From: Rs1 sp029027825
Lineage (GTDB): Bacteria > Pseudomonadota > Gammaproteobacteria > Pseudomonadales > Balneatricaceae
Direction of reading: 5' to 3'
DNA: 64,000 nt
NCBI GenBank assembly: GCA_029027825.1
Contig: CP093399.1
Coordinates: 2,232,001 to 2,296,000 of the forward strand
The notes under the pieces: model-generated
Told to the model about the DNA's origin: nothing
The model's database searches: none
The model's input: only the letters and a program-made list of their open reading frames with translations
Made by a program: the position numbers and the translations under genes
Part shown: positions 27,739-36,963 of the stretch, in pieces
Layout of the letters: each line of letters starts with the position of its first letter
Numbering within the stretch: position 1 is the first letter of the stretch

Positions 27739-28890
27739 CTACTGCCTAAATAGCTCTCTTGCGATAATAACCCGCTGAATTTCGCTAGTGCCTTCATAGA
27801 TAGAAGTTATCCGTACATCTCTAGCATAGCGCTCTAACGGGTATTCTTTAATGTAGCCATAGCCGCCTAAGAGCTGCAGCGCGGTATAACAGGCATCGTT
27901 GGCTTTTTCTGAACTAAACAATTTTGCCATCGAAGCCTCTTTTGCAAAAGCTAAACCTTTTTGCTTTTTATCCGCAGCATTCATCAACAGTAAACGAGCG
28001 GCTTCAAGCGCCGTATAGGCATCGCTCACCATCCACTGCAACCCTTGGAATTGAGCCAGAGGTTGACCAAATTGTTCACGCTGTAATATATATTCGCGAG
28101 CATAGTCCATTGCTGCTAAACCTACCCCTAACGCCAGCGATCCGATGCCAATGCGTCCACCAGCCAGCTCAGTCACCGCTATTTTAAAGCCACTATTAAG
28201 CTCACCTAGCAGGGCACTCTTCGGAATTCGACAATTGTCAAACAACACCTCGTTAGTCACAGATGCTCTCTGGCCCATTTTGTGCTCAGCCTTAGATATT
28301 GCCATACCGGCAGCCCCCTGCTCTAGCAGGAAGCAAGATATGCCCTTGCCCTTGGCAAGGGTTGCATCAGTTACCGCCCAAACCACCATTACTCCCGCAT
28401 ATTCGGCACTAGTAATAAACTGTTTAGCGCCATTGAGCACCCAATCATCACCTTGCAGAACAGCCGTGGTTTTCATATTGGCAGGGTCGGAACCCGCACT
28501 GGTTTCGGTCAGACAAAAAGCCCCAGCGGGATATTCTCCCGAGCAAAGTTTTGGTAGATACTGCTGTTTTTGCGGCTCGCTGGCCAGACTTTGAATCACT
28601 TCAGCAACCATATTGGTGACTGACAAAGTGACTGCCGTCGCTGCGCATGCTCTGGCAATTTCAGTGATGACTAAACTAAACACCACACTACCCGCTTCGG
28701 TACCGCCGTATTGGCTATCAATATTTAACCCCATAAAGCCAAGCTCAGCCAACTTTTTAAGATTTGCCAAAAAAGCAGCTCGGTCACCTTCTTCATCCAG
28801 TTTTGCCGCAATCGGAGCCAATTCAGTGCTGGCAAACTTAGCTGCCATTTGCTGAATCATTACTTGGTCTTCACTTAAACTTAGATCCAT
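27739..28890 (-). CDS. Acyl-CoA dehydrogenase, short/branched-chain type
   Basis: A 383-residue acyl-CoA dehydrogenase of usual length. It shows PAGAFCLTETSAGSDPANMKT, WVLNGAKQFITSAEYAGVMVV, KMGQRASVTNEVLFDNC, REQFGQPLAQFQGLQW, QLLGGYGYIKEYPLERYARD and the catalytic-glutamate motif ITSIYEGTSEIQRV near the end. It resembles short- and branched-chain dehydrogenases, but the substrate is not fixed by sequence alone. It precedes the longer dehydrogenase gene by 192 bases on the same strand and shares a cluster with etfBA and a thiolase. Confidence 0.92.
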   Translation of the reverse strand: MDLSLSEDQVMIQQMAAKFASTELAPIAAKLDEEGDRAAFLANLKKLAELGFMGLNIDSQYGGTEAGSVVFSLVITEIARACAATAVTLSVTNMVAEVIQSLASEPQKQQYLPKLCSGEYPAGAFCLTETSAGSDPANMKTTAVLQGDDWVLNGAKQFITSAEYAGVMVVWAVTDATLAKGKGISCFLLEQGAAGMAISKAEHKMGQRASVTNEVLFDNCRIPKSALLGELNSGFKIAVTELAGGRIGIGSLALGVGLAAMDYAREYILQREQFGQPLAQFQGLQWMVSDAYTALEAARLLLMNAADKKQKGLAFAKEASMAKLFSSEKANDACYTALQLLGGYGYIKEYPLERYARDVRITSIYEGTSEIQRVIIARELFRQ

Positions 28891-28931
28891 GTCAATTCTC
28901 TATATAAGCTAATTCAGTGCCTACAGCGCAC

Positions 28932-28992
28932 ACCCGCTCTCAGTTTTATGCATAAATGCATTTATTTAACGGATCCAGGACGCATATTAGCC
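28932..28992 (-). repeat. R2 internal fragment
   Basis: About 48 bases here (AGTTTTATGCATAAATGCAT onward to CAGGACGCATAT) align at roughly 80 percent, by eye, with the reverse complement of the interior of the long R2 copy at 23802. No R2 ends are clear. It fills part of the 151-bp gap between the dehydrogenase and thiolase genes. Confidence 0.5.
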
Positions 28993-29041
28993 GCGCTTTA
29001 AGGAGCGCACTCGCTGTAGACATTTCCTGTCAACAAACTCA

Positions 29042-30229
29042 CTACGGCAATTCAATTGCGACTGCCGTCGCCTCGCCGCCGCCAATACACAGAGCTGCAA
29101 TTCCCCTGCGCTTATTTTGTTGCTGCAGCGCATAGATTAATGAGACTATAATCCTCGCACCTGAACAACCAATTGGATGGCCCAAAGCACAGGCACCACC
29201 GTTGATATTCACTTTATTATTATCGAGCGCTAACTCCTGCATCGCAATCATTGTCACGACCGCAAAGGCTTCATTAATTTCATACAAATCAACGTCTGAG
29301 GCTTGCCAGCTGATGTTTTCCAACAATTTTTGGACGGCTGACACTGGAGCTATAGTGAATTCTTCGGGGGCTTGGGCATGGGTGCTATGGCCAATAATTC
29401 GCGCTAAAATGGGTAAATTACGCGCTTTCGCCGCCGACTCTTTCATTAAAATTAACGCTGCAGCGCCATCTGAAATTGAGCTAGAGTTTGCAGCGGTGAC
29501 TGTGCCATCCTTTTTAAAGGCGGGCTTTAAGTGCGGAATTTTTTCCAGTTTAGCCTTAAAAGGTTGCTCGTCTTGATCAACAGTTGCTTGACCCTTGCGA
29601 TTTTTAATAATTACCGGTGCAATTTCCTGGCTGTAGCGCTGTTCATTTATCGCTGCTTTGGCCCTCGTTAAAGAGCGGATTGCAAACTCATCCATCGCCT
29701 CGCGCGTCAACTGATATTGATCGGCACTTTGCTGGGCAAATACTCCCATAAGCTTGCCATCATAAGCATTTTCTAGCCCGTCATAAAACATCGAATCTAA
29801 TACTTGGCCATGCCCCATCCGCATACCTGCTCTGGCTTTAGGTAATATATACGGAGACTGGCTCATATTTTCCATCCCCCCCGCCACCATAATATCAGCG
29901 CTACCCGCTTTGATTTGATCATGGGCGAGCATCACAGCTTTCATTCCAGAGCCGCACATTTTATTAATTGTTGTACAGTTAGCGGCTAAACTTAGGCCCG
30001 CGCCTAAAGCCGCCTGCCTAGCGGGCGCCTGTCGCAAGCCTGCGGCTAACACGCAACCCATCACTACTTCATCAATATCGTCTGCGTTAAGTGTCGAGCG
30101 CTCAAGGGCCGCCTTAATCGCCACTGCCCCTAAATCTGGAGCAGAGACTGAACTTAGCCCCCCCTGCAGCCCACCTATTGGAGTTCTTGCTGCAGCGACG
30201 ATAACAATTGCATCTTGATGATTTGACAT
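29042..30229 (-). CDS. Acetyl-CoA C-acetyltransferase (thiolase)
   Basis: A 395-residue thiolase of normal length that splits or condenses acyl-CoA and acetyl-CoA. The acyl-accepting cysteine is in INKMCGSGMKAVMLA, followed by MVAGGMENMSQSPY. The catalytic histidine and second cysteine lie in NGGACALGHPIGCSGARI and LCIGGGEATAVAIE, with NEAFAVV between. It is the first gene of the leftward fatty-acid or amino-acid-carbon oxidation cluster, divergent from the AraC regulator. The gene symbol is left open because biosynthetic and degradative thiolases look alike. Confidence 0.93.
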   Translation of the reverse strand: MSNHQDAIVIVAAARTPIGGLQGGLSSVSAPDLGAVAIKAALERSTLNADDIDEVVMGCVLAAGLRQAPARQAALGAGLSLAANCTTINKMCGSGMKAVMLAHDQIKAGSADIMVAGGMENMSQSPYILPKARAGMRMGHGQVLDSMFYDGLENAYDGKLMGVFAQQSADQYQLTREAMDEFAIRSLTRAKAAINEQRYSQEIAPVIIKNRKGQATVDQDEQPFKAKLEKIPHLKPAFKKDGTVTAANSSSISDGAAALILMKESAAKARNLPILARIIGHSTHAQAPEEFTIAPVSAVQKLLENISWQASDVDLYEINEAFAVVTMIAMQELALDNNKVNINGGACALGHPIGCSGARIIVSLIYALQQQNKRRGIAALCIGGGEATAVAIELP

Positions 30230-30597
30230 TAAAAAATCTCCCGTTTTGAATCAGCTTACTATAGAGAAGTTAACTGCGTTATAAAATGACATTAGCTTAC
30301 TATATTGATCACATTTTATTACAATCAACAATATCTAGCAGGAAATACAGCTTGCTGTAGGCCAAGCTGTTTTAGCTAGTACCCGCAATAATCAACGACA
30401 CTTTATCATACTAGCCGTGAAATCTAGGGAGCAAGGAAAATAACAGGCACCGACTAATCACCTGATATTCGCTCTAATGCGACCAGATAAAGTCTTCTCG
30501 ATTCGTAAAATAACCTAAATATTAAGCTAAAAACCAGAGCAGCTCGTTAGTCGCGAGTTCATCAAACCGGATTATTACTGAGAGAGAAGCGATCATT
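30230..30597. promoter_or_regulatory. Divergent promoter region between thiolase and AraC genes
   Basis: This 368-bp stretch separates two divergent starts and should hold both promoters and, by analogy with other AraC regulators, the regulator's binding sites. I did not find a clear repeat that identifies an operator. Confidence 0.4.
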
Positions 30598-31644
30598 ATG
30601 GCCACTGTTGATGTTCACTATGCGAGAGCGATTTTACAATGTAGCACGAGGAGAGGGCTTAGTACTGAACAGCTGTTAATTGATACGGACCTCACTGCAC
30701 ATATATTGCAGCAAAATAACAGCCGAGTCGCCGGTGAAAAGATTACCCATATGGTCAAACACACTTGGGCTAGGCTAGACGATGAGTTTATGGGCTGCAC
30801 TCGCCACCCTTGCAAGCATGGGGTGTTTGCTTTAATGAGCAAATATGCATTACCGCATGCTAATTTGCAGCAAATATTGCAGCAGGGAATCCATTTTTAC
30901 CAGCTGTTTACCGACGATATTAAAATGCGGTTAGTGACCAAAGGCAACACCACGGAATTCATCATTGATTTTCGCAACCCCGAGTTAGATGCTAGTCATT
31001 TCTTCCATGAATTTTGGTTAATGATTTGGCACCGTTTTGCCAGCTGGCTAATTGGTAAAAAGATTGTCCTCAATCAAGTATCTTTTCCCTACCCCAAACC
31101 TGCGCATCACCGAGAACTAAAAAACGCCTTCCCCGCTCGCCACAATTTCAACCAAGCGTCGATGAAGCTCAGTTTTAGCAGTCAATACTTAGCATTAGCG
31201 GCTGTTAGAACCGCCGCAGATTTAGCGGCTTTTTTAAAAAACTCTCCGGCTGACTTAATCACCATACCGGGAGAAGAAAACAGTTATAAAACCAAAATTC
31301 GCACATTACTAACCAGGCAACCCAATGCAATTTTAAACTGCCCGGGGTTTGAAGAGATCGCTAAAATATACAATTTAAGCTCGCAAACCTTACGCCGTAA
31401 ACTTAAGGCAGAAAACACATCCTACCCGCAACTAAAGGATGACATTCGTCGGGATATTGCGATTGATAAACTGACTCAAAAAAACCATTCTGTGGCAAAA
31501 ATTGCGCGCTTATTAGGCTTTAGTGAATCTCGTTCTTTCACTCGGGCTTTCAAAAAATGGACGGGGTACACGCCAACCGAATACATCAGCGTATTAGCAC
31601 CGAAGGAGCCTCTAAATAAAACGCAGCGCGAAGTGCGCGATTAA
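30598..31644 (+). CDS. AraC-family transcriptional regulator (OruR/ArgR-like, arabinose-binding-like N-terminus)
   Basis: The protein (348 residues) has an N-terminal ligand domain of the type found in OruR and related regulators (residues 15-200) and a C-terminal AraC DNA-binding domain. Two helix-turn-helix units are visible: FEEIAKIYNLSSQTLRRKLK and VAKIARLLGFSESRSFTRAF, followed by KKWTGYTPTEY. It is transcribed away from the thiolase and acyl-CoA dehydrogenase cluster, so it is the likely activator or repressor of that pathway. The inducer cannot be deduced. Confidence 0.87.
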   Translation: MATVDVHYARAILQCSTRRGLSTEQLLIDTDLTAHILQQNNSRVAGEKITHMVKHTWARLDDEFMGCTRHPCKHGVFALMSKYALPHANLQQILQQGIHFYQLFTDDIKMRLVTKGNTTEFIIDFRNPELDASHFFHEFWLMIWHRFASWLIGKKIVLNQVSFPYPKPAHHRELKNAFPARHNFNQASMKLSFSSQYLALAAVRTAADLAAFLKNSPADLITIPGEENSYKTKIRTLLTRQPNAILNCPGFEEIAKIYNLSSQTLRRKLKAENTSYPQLKDDIRRDIAIDKLTQKNHSVAKIARLLGFSESRSFTRAFKKWTGYTPTEYISVLAPKEPLNKTQREVRD

Positions 31645-31938
31645 GGTAAAGGGAATAGACAGAATGAGCTTTTCTGCAGGATGGATAACGAGTTTTCTAG
31701 AAGATTGAGTGGATCACGGGGACAAGAATAGATTGAGAAATTTAGTACTCTGTACAGTGAACAGCCAGCTTTGAGGCAAATTCAGCGCTAATTTTAAGCA
31801 GACAGGCTTGCCCGCAGCAGAGTCACTTATTACGACCAGCCTCACCCACAAACATCGCCGACACAGTCGGCATTAGCAAGCGGATGGAGACTAAGTTTAA
31901 GCCGTGGCAGCGCCATAATCCGGCTTAGTGAATGACAG

Positions 31939-33507
31939 CTAAGCTAAGCTATCATCCGCCACCCGATATTTTGGATCCTCATCTTCATTCGCTTCTACCA
32001 GAGAACCCGACTTTTCTAACAGCGCTGTACACTCAGCGCTCAAATGGCGTAAATGCAACGTTATTCCCGCATCTACATACTTATCGGCAATCGCATCAAT
32101 CGCCTCGATACCAGAGTGATCGACAACTCTTGCGTCTCGAAAGTCAATAATGACATCTGCAGGATCAGATTGCGGTGAAAAGTTATCTTTAAAGCTTTGT
32201 GCTGATGCGAAAAATAATGGGCCGTGCGGTAAATACACTTTAGTTTCACCTTCAGTCCGAGTTTCCATTTCAACATGTTTAGCATGGCGCCAGGCAAAGG
32301 TCAGTGCAGACATAATAACCCCTACTACGACTGCGATGGCCAGATCGGTAAATACAGTAACGATTGCGACCGTCATACCTACCAGCGTATCGCCAATAGG
32401 GATACGACCAAGCAGGCGAAAACTTGACCATTCAAAGGTTCCCAGTACTACCATCAGCATCACACCGACTAATGCTCCGAGAGGGATCATTTCGATATAG
32501 ACTGAACCAAAGAGTATAAACAACAATAGGAACAGCGCCGCTGATATTCCCGACAGCCGAGTGCGACCGCCTGAATTGATATTGATCATACTCTGGCCGA
32601 TCATTGCACAGCCACCCATACCACCAAAGAAGCCGGTCGCAACGTTGGCGACACCTTGGCCAATACATTCTTTATTGCCACGACCACGAGTGTTGGTCAT
32701 TTCATCAATTAAGGTCAAAGTTAGCAGTGATTCAATTAAGCCGATCGCAGCCAAAATAACTGCGTAGGGGAAAATAATCACTAACGTCTCCATATTTAAA
32801 GGCACCATTGGCACGTGAAATTCGGGGAACCCACCGGCAATAGTCGCATTGATATCTCCAGTTTTTTCCTGCAGAAAATCAACCACTGTTAAGGCCTCTA
32901 AATCGAGCCCTATTACCAGTAGACAGACCACCACTATAGCCACTAGCGCTGAAGGCACTGCGGTGGTCAGCATGGGTAAAAAGCGAATAATACTCATCGT
33001 TAGAGCGATTAAACCCAGCATAATCCACAGCGAAGAACCCGATAGCCAAGTGCCAGATATCCACCCCCATTTACCTTCCGGAGTATCAGACTGCAACATT
33101 GGAAGCTGTGATAAGAAAATCACGATAGCTAAGCCGTTCACAAAACCCAACATAACCGGGTGCGGAACCAAGCGTATAAACTTACCCAGCCGGAACACTC
33201 CAGCCAGCACTTGTAGAATTCCCATCAACACTACCGTGGCAAATAAATACTCTACTCCGTGATGAGCGACTAAAGCGACCATCACCACTGCCAGCGCTCC
33301 TGTAGCACCAGATATCATTCCTGGTCTACCTCCGATCACCGCTGTAATCAACCCCACCATGAAAGCGGCATACAAGCCAACTAAAGGCGCGACACCGGCC
33401 CCAAAAGCAAAAGCCACCGCCTCTGGCACTAGCGCTAAAGCAACAGTTAACCCCGAGAGTACATCATTTTTCATACTCTGAGACTTGGACACAATCATTT
33501 GGAACAT
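31939..33507 (-). CDS. SulP-family inorganic anion transporter with STAS domain
   Basis: A 522-residue inner-membrane SLC26/SulP protein. It begins with the family stretch DVLSGLTVALALVPEAVAFA and has PLVGLYAAFMVGLITAVIGGRPGMISGATGALAV, HPVMLGFVNGLAIVIFLSQ, and about 12 hydrophobic segments. A C-terminal cytoplasmic STAS domain (residues 405-510) contains DVIIDFRDARVVDHSGIEAID. Relatives carry sulfate, bicarbonate or dicarboxylates, and this sequence does not tell which. It is monocistronic. The 294-bp gap before it on the left holds nothing I recognise. Confidence 0.9.
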   Translation of the reverse strand: MFQMIVSKSQSMKNDVLSGLTVALALVPEAVAFAFGAGVAPLVGLYAAFMVGLITAVIGGRPGMISGATGALAVVMVALVAHHGVEYLFATVVLMGILQVLAGVFRLGKFIRLVPHPVMLGFVNGLAIVIFLSQLPMLQSDTPEGKWGWISGTWLSGSSLWIMLGLIALTMSIIRFLPMLTTAVPSALVAIVVVCLLVIGLDLEALTVVDFLQEKTGDINATIAGGFPEFHVPMVPLNMETLVIIFPYAVILAAIGLIESLLTLTLIDEMTNTRGRGNKECIGQGVANVATGFFGGMGGCAMIGQSMININSGGRTRLSGISAALFLLLFILFGSVYIEMIPLGALVGVMLMVVLGTFEWSSFRLLGRIPIGDTLVGMTVAIVTVFTDLAIAVVVGVIMSALTFAWRHAKHVEMETRTEGETKVYLPHGPLFFASAQSFKDNFSPQSDPADVIIDFRDARVVDHSGIEAIDAIADKYVDAGITLHLRHLSAECTALLEKSGSLVEANEDEDPKYRVADDSLA

Positions 33508-33882
33508 TAGCGGGAAAATCCTTCAACTACATCACTGGATAGGCCCAGCGAAAAATGCCGACAAGTTTAACAAAATGCCCCTGCGGTGAGAAGCACCGGT
33601 ACTTAAATCTGCTAAATAAACGAATTGAAATGACTGATAACCCATCGACAGCTCGAGCGAAAGTAGTAAATATCACGAGAACCCTGCTTTTTTAGCTAAA
33701 TATAGCGTTGCTTTGCCAGGCGAATATTTGACGTAAAGATCAAGAGCTAACTAGCAACTTAACCGAATCCGCTTAGTCGCAAATAGATTCGCCTATTTGC
33801 GGTTAAAGCTCTAACCAGTTTTATTAAGTTGAATCATACTAGATGCTTCACGCACAGCGTTTAACTGCCATTAAAGTACGCG
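33508..33882. other. Gene-free stretch between the SulP and dinB genes
   Basis: This 375-bp gap carries the SulP promoter region. Near 33776-33803 CGCAAATAGATTCGCCTATTTGCG forms an inverted pair (CGCAAATAG / CTATTTGCG) that could be a hairpin; no gene is supported. Confidence 0.45.
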
Positions 33883-34938
33883 CTAAATTGGCAGCACCAG
33901 CTGCTGAAAACCCTGCACAGAGACTGGTGCTAAACGATAGCCCAAACCGATTAATCGCACTGGTTTATCACCTCGCCCATAGGCCTGCAACAATAAATGT
34001 CGAAACAGTGATAGCTGTGAAATAGAGGCTTGCTGCTCGACGGTTGTTTGGGTGAAATCATGAAATTTCAACTTAACAAACAAACCGCTTACAACTCTTG
34101 GCTGTTTGATATATTGATAGCGACTTTGCAATTCAACCAACAGCTGGGGAATTTGCTCAATGCAATTGTTACTGCCCTGTAGATCGGCGGCAAAAGTGTG
34201 CTCAACACTGATCGACTTGATATCTCTTTTAGTACTCACCTCACGATTGTCGATGCCCTGGCTTAATTCAAGCAAGCGCTCGCCAAAAGAGCCAAAATGT
34301 CGCTGCAAAAACGCCGGGCTTTGCCGGCGAATATCTTGGCAAGTGCTGATCCCCAATGAATACATTTTTTCAGCAGTTTTTTTACCGACACCATGAATTT
34401 TTTTAACCGCCAAATGCTCTACAAAATCAGCGACATTGTCTGGGGGAATCACTTTCATGCCGTTCGGCTTATGCCAGTCACTGGCAATTTTAGCTAAAAA
34501 TTTATTGGGCGCCACCCCTGCCGATATAGTAATACCCACTTCTTGCTCCACTCGATAGCGCAAATATTCAGCAATGCGTGTACCGCTGCCACTGAACATT
34601 GTAGAGCGACTGACATCTAAGAAAGCTTCATCTAAAGAAAGCGGTTCGATAAGATCAGTAATTTCTCGGTAGATAGCAAAAATTTGCTGGGAGGCATCTT
34701 TATACTTTTGCATATTACCAGGTATTAGATGTAACTGAGGACAGCGCTTAAACGCTTGAGCGGTGGACATCGCAGAGTGAATACCATATTCACGGGCCGG
34801 ATAATTACAAGTTGCAATAACTCCTCGCCGATCGGATCGCCCGCCAATGGCAAGTGGAACATTTGCCAGAGAAGGATCATCACGCATTTCAACTGCGGCG
34901 TAAAAACAATCACAATCACAGTGAATTATTTTTCGCAT
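33883..34938 (-). CDS. dinB: DNA polymerase IV (Y-family translesion polymerase)
   Basis: DinB copies past damaged template bases. The 351-residue protein has normal length. It begins MRKIIHCDCDCFYAAVEMRD with the first metal aspartate, then PLAIGGRSDRRGVIATCNYPAREYG, and IEPLSLDEAFLDVS with the catalytic DE pair. VAPNKFLAKIASDWHKPNG, the helix-hairpin-helix region KIHGVGKKTAEKM and a little-finger domain follow. A LexA site would be expected upstream, but I do not see a clear CTGT-N8-ACAG box; ACTGTATTTTTATACAGT at 34951-34968 contains CTGT and ACAG in the right arrangement and is a good candidate. Confidence 0.95.
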   Translation of the reverse strand: MRKIIHCDCDCFYAAVEMRDDPSLANVPLAIGGRSDRRGVIATCNYPAREYGIHSAMSTAQAFKRCPQLHLIPGNMQKYKDASQQIFAIYREITDLIEPLSLDEAFLDVSRSTMFSGSGTRIAEYLRYRVEQEVGITISAGVAPNKFLAKIASDWHKPNGMKVIPPDNVADFVEHLAVKKIHGVGKKTAEKMYSLGISTCQDIRRQSPAFLQRHFGSFGERLLELSQGIDNREVSTKRDIKSISVEHTFAADLQGSNNCIEQIPQLLVELQSRYQYIKQPRVVSGLFVKLKFHDFTQTTVEQQASISQLSLFRHLLLQAYGRGDKPVRLIGLGYRLAPVSVQGFQQLVLPI

Positions 34939-34951
34939 AACCTAAACCTTT

Positions 34952-34967
34952 ACTGTATTTTTATACA
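34952..34967 (-). promoter_or_regulatory. LexA (SOS) box upstream of dinB
   Basis: CTGTATTTTTATACAG has the LexA form CTGT, eight AT-rich bases, ACAG. It ends 14 bases upstream of the dinB start, where an operator for SOS repression would be expected. Confidence 0.8.
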
Positions 34968-35127
34968 GTGTATTGGCTTAAATGTTATTTTTCAACCTAA
35001 AGTTAAGGAACCCCTGATTATGGACAGGGAGAAGCGACTAAAGATTAAAGAATTTTGAGCAAGACATCGCTGAGCTTAACGCCAACACAACACCCAAAAT
35101 TAAAATTTCCGAAATATTATATCGGAC

Positions 35128-35340
35128 TTACTTGACCATATTTTTAGTCATAAACATATTCGTAACTGATTTGTTAGCATCAAGTACCGCAACACAAAAG
35201 CGCTTAAATCCATGGACAGCTTTGCCCGTTAGATAAACCAAATACTCACTGCGTAAGCGTCTTGCTTCTAAATAGTAGTAATCAACATCAACTGCACCAG
35301 TTTTAGTTTTTGCTATTTCTACATCGTATTGGAATGACAT
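35128..35340 (-). CDS. Small conserved hypothetical protein
   Basis: A 70-residue protein with a conserved-looking core, DYYYLEARRLRSEYLVYL (about residues 20-37), rich in basic and aromatic residues. I recall similar short proteins with the pattern Y-x-x-EARRLR in alpha- and gammaproteobacteria, but no function is established. It is divergent from the LysR regulator gene starting at 35480, with 139 bases between the starts, so the regulator may control it. The ATG at 35340 is preceded by AGGAGACATAAT on the coding strand, which gives a good ribosome site. Confidence 0.65.
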   Translation of the reverse strand: MSFQYDVEIAKTKTGAVDVDYYYLEARRLRSEYLVYLTGKAVHGFKRFCVAVLDANKSVTNMFMTKNMVK

Positions 35341-35479
35341 ATTATGTCTCCTATCTTTGGCTGAGATTTTATTCTCGTACCGTTTAAAGTTTATGGCGCT
35401 ATTTTAACCAACAAAGAGCACTTGCACAAAAGATCAATTTTCAGCACAATGATGAAAATAATTCATCAATGGGATTTTC

Positions 35480-36379
35480 ATGTTACGTTTACCTCCGCTC
35501 AATACCTTACGTAGTTTTGAAGCAGCTGCTCGCACCGGAAGTTTCGCTCAAGCCGCTGCAGAGCTCGCTGTAACAGCCTCTGCAATCAGTCATCAAATCA
35601 AAGGCTTAGAAAGTTACCTGGGCGTAGAACTGTTTAAACGAGTAAAACGCAAAGCTGAACTCACCGACAGTGGTGAAAAATACTTGTCATCTATCCAAGC
35701 TGCTTTGCACGATATTGCCGAGGCAACTGAAGTGCTAAAATCGCGTTCAAAAACCCATACCATTACTATTAGTATGACTCCGCACTTTTTGACGCGCTGG
35801 ATGATGCCCCGCTTGGGAAAGTTTCAAGCACTCTACCCTGACATAGAGTTACAAATTAATGCATCGATGGGTTTAATTAATTTTGATACAAGTAGCACAG
35901 ATATGGCTATTTATTTTGGAGATGGGGATTGGCCTGAAATACAAGTACATTTTTTAAAGGACATCTTCTTAGTTCCAATCTGCAGCCCAAGCATTATAAC
36001 CAAAGACAAACCTCTATCTAAACCTGAGCACATTCGCTTTCATCCACTTATCCACGTTAGTAAACGACTTTCAGAGTGGAGCCAATGGCTAGCGTTAGCT
36101 GGAGTGAAATTTCAAGAGCGCAGGCAGGGGCTACAGCTATCGAACAGTATGTTAACCAATGCCGCCGCCGCTGAAAATTTGGGAATATCCCTAGGGGATA
36201 CCACCTTACTTGGACCTGAAATAGAGTCGGGAAAATTAATTATTCCCTTCGACTTACCTTTGAATATTCATCGCTCGTTTTATTTAGTCTATCAAAAAGA
36301 TCGGCCTTTAAGCCACAGCATGGCGGTTTTCAAGCAATGGGTTATGAAGGAGATGGATACCAAGTTAGTCAGCCTTTAA
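35480..36379 (+). CDS. LysR-family transcriptional regulator (GcvA-like)
   Basis: A 299-residue LysR protein. The N-terminal helix-turn-helix is plain: LRSFEAAARTGSFAQAAAELAVTASAISHQIKGLE, then LGVELFKRV and LTDSGEKYL. The periplasmic-binding-like effector domain begins about residue 92 and resembles GcvA and AmpR relatives (TPHFLTRWMMPRLGKFQALYP, DMAIYFGDGDWP, LGISLGDTTLL). The target is probably the divergent small gene or itself; the ligand is unknown. Confidence 0.9.
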   Translation: MLRLPPLNTLRSFEAAARTGSFAQAAAELAVTASAISHQIKGLESYLGVELFKRVKRKAELTDSGEKYLSSIQAALHDIAEATEVLKSRSKTHTITISMTPHFLTRWMMPRLGKFQALYPDIELQINASMGLINFDTSSTDMAIYFGDGDWPEIQVHFLKDIFLVPICSPSIITKDKPLSKPEHIRFHPLIHVSKRLSEWSQWLALAGVKFQERRQGLQLSNSMLTNAAAAENLGISLGDTTLLGPEIESGKLIIPFDLPLNIHRSFYLVYQKDRPLSHSMAVFKQWVMKEMDTKLVSL

Positions 36380-36396
36380 TGAAAGCGACTCACACA

Positions 36397-36603
36397 TCTG
36401 AATCCGTGACTTCAAAGTGAATGCAGAGTGTCAGATATTGGTTCTACAGTGGAAATAAAAAATTTAAACACGAGCTCATATGCGTCCTGCATTCGCTACA
36501 TAAAGGCACACCTGCATAAAACCCGTATATGCAGCGCTCATTTCATTAACCGCAGCATAATCAACAATTTAAAATCTGCGGTACCGCGAAGTCACTGATT
36601 CAG
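36397..36603 (-). repeat. R2 repeat, long subfamily, forming the 3' end of the pterin dehydratase gene
   Basis: About 207 bp, from (C/T)CTGAATCCGTGACTTC to GTCACTGATTCAG. The interior GGTTCTACAGTGGAA and CATATGCGTCCTGC matches the copy at 23802. Imperfect duplication CACAT/AACAT flanks it. The right end encodes the last three residues (L-N-Q) and stop of the neighbouring minus-strand gene. Confidence 0.82.
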
Positions 36604-36957
36604 AACATAGTCAGCAGCGAAAATTTTTGATGTTCTAGCCGCTAAGATGAAATCATTTATATGCAGGCCATTCAAGGTGTGAGTCCACCAAGCGACGGAG
36701 ACCTGACCATATTCTAAAATAATTTGTGGGTGATGGCCTTCAGACTCCGCTAATTCAGCAATAACATTAGTGAACTTTAGTGCCTGTACATATTTTCTAA
36801 TTTTAAATACTCTAGTTAACTTTTCTTCCTCTTCTTCCACCTTTATAGCTAAATCCCAGTCTGGCACCTGATAAAGCAAAGATATAACCTCTGACGGGCA
36901 GAGTAATTTGATCTTACCAGCACATTCCTCACAATCCAATTGAGTTAATTCATCCAT
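36592..36957 (-). CDS. phhB: Pterin-4a-carbinolamine dehydratase
   Basis: PhhB dehydrates 4a-hydroxytetrahydrobiopterin during pterin recycling for aromatic hydroxylases. The catalytic signature EGHHPQIILEYGQVSVAWWTH and the following GLHINDFILAART are complete. I start at the ATG at 36957, six bases after AGAAGGG, rather than at 36963. The C-terminus is unusual: the last codons (CTG AAT CAG TGA) are the terminal inverted repeat of an R2 element, so the original tail has been replaced. No phenylalanine hydroxylase gene is adjacent. The core is intact and activity is likely kept. Confidence 0.9.
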   Translation of the reverse strand: MDELTQLDCEECAGKIKLLCPSEVISLLYQVPDWDLAIKVEEEEEKLTRVFKIRKYVQALKFTNVIAELAESEGHHPQIILEYGQVSVAWWTHTLNGLHINDFILAARTSKIFAADYVLNQ

Positions 36958-36963
36958 AATCAT

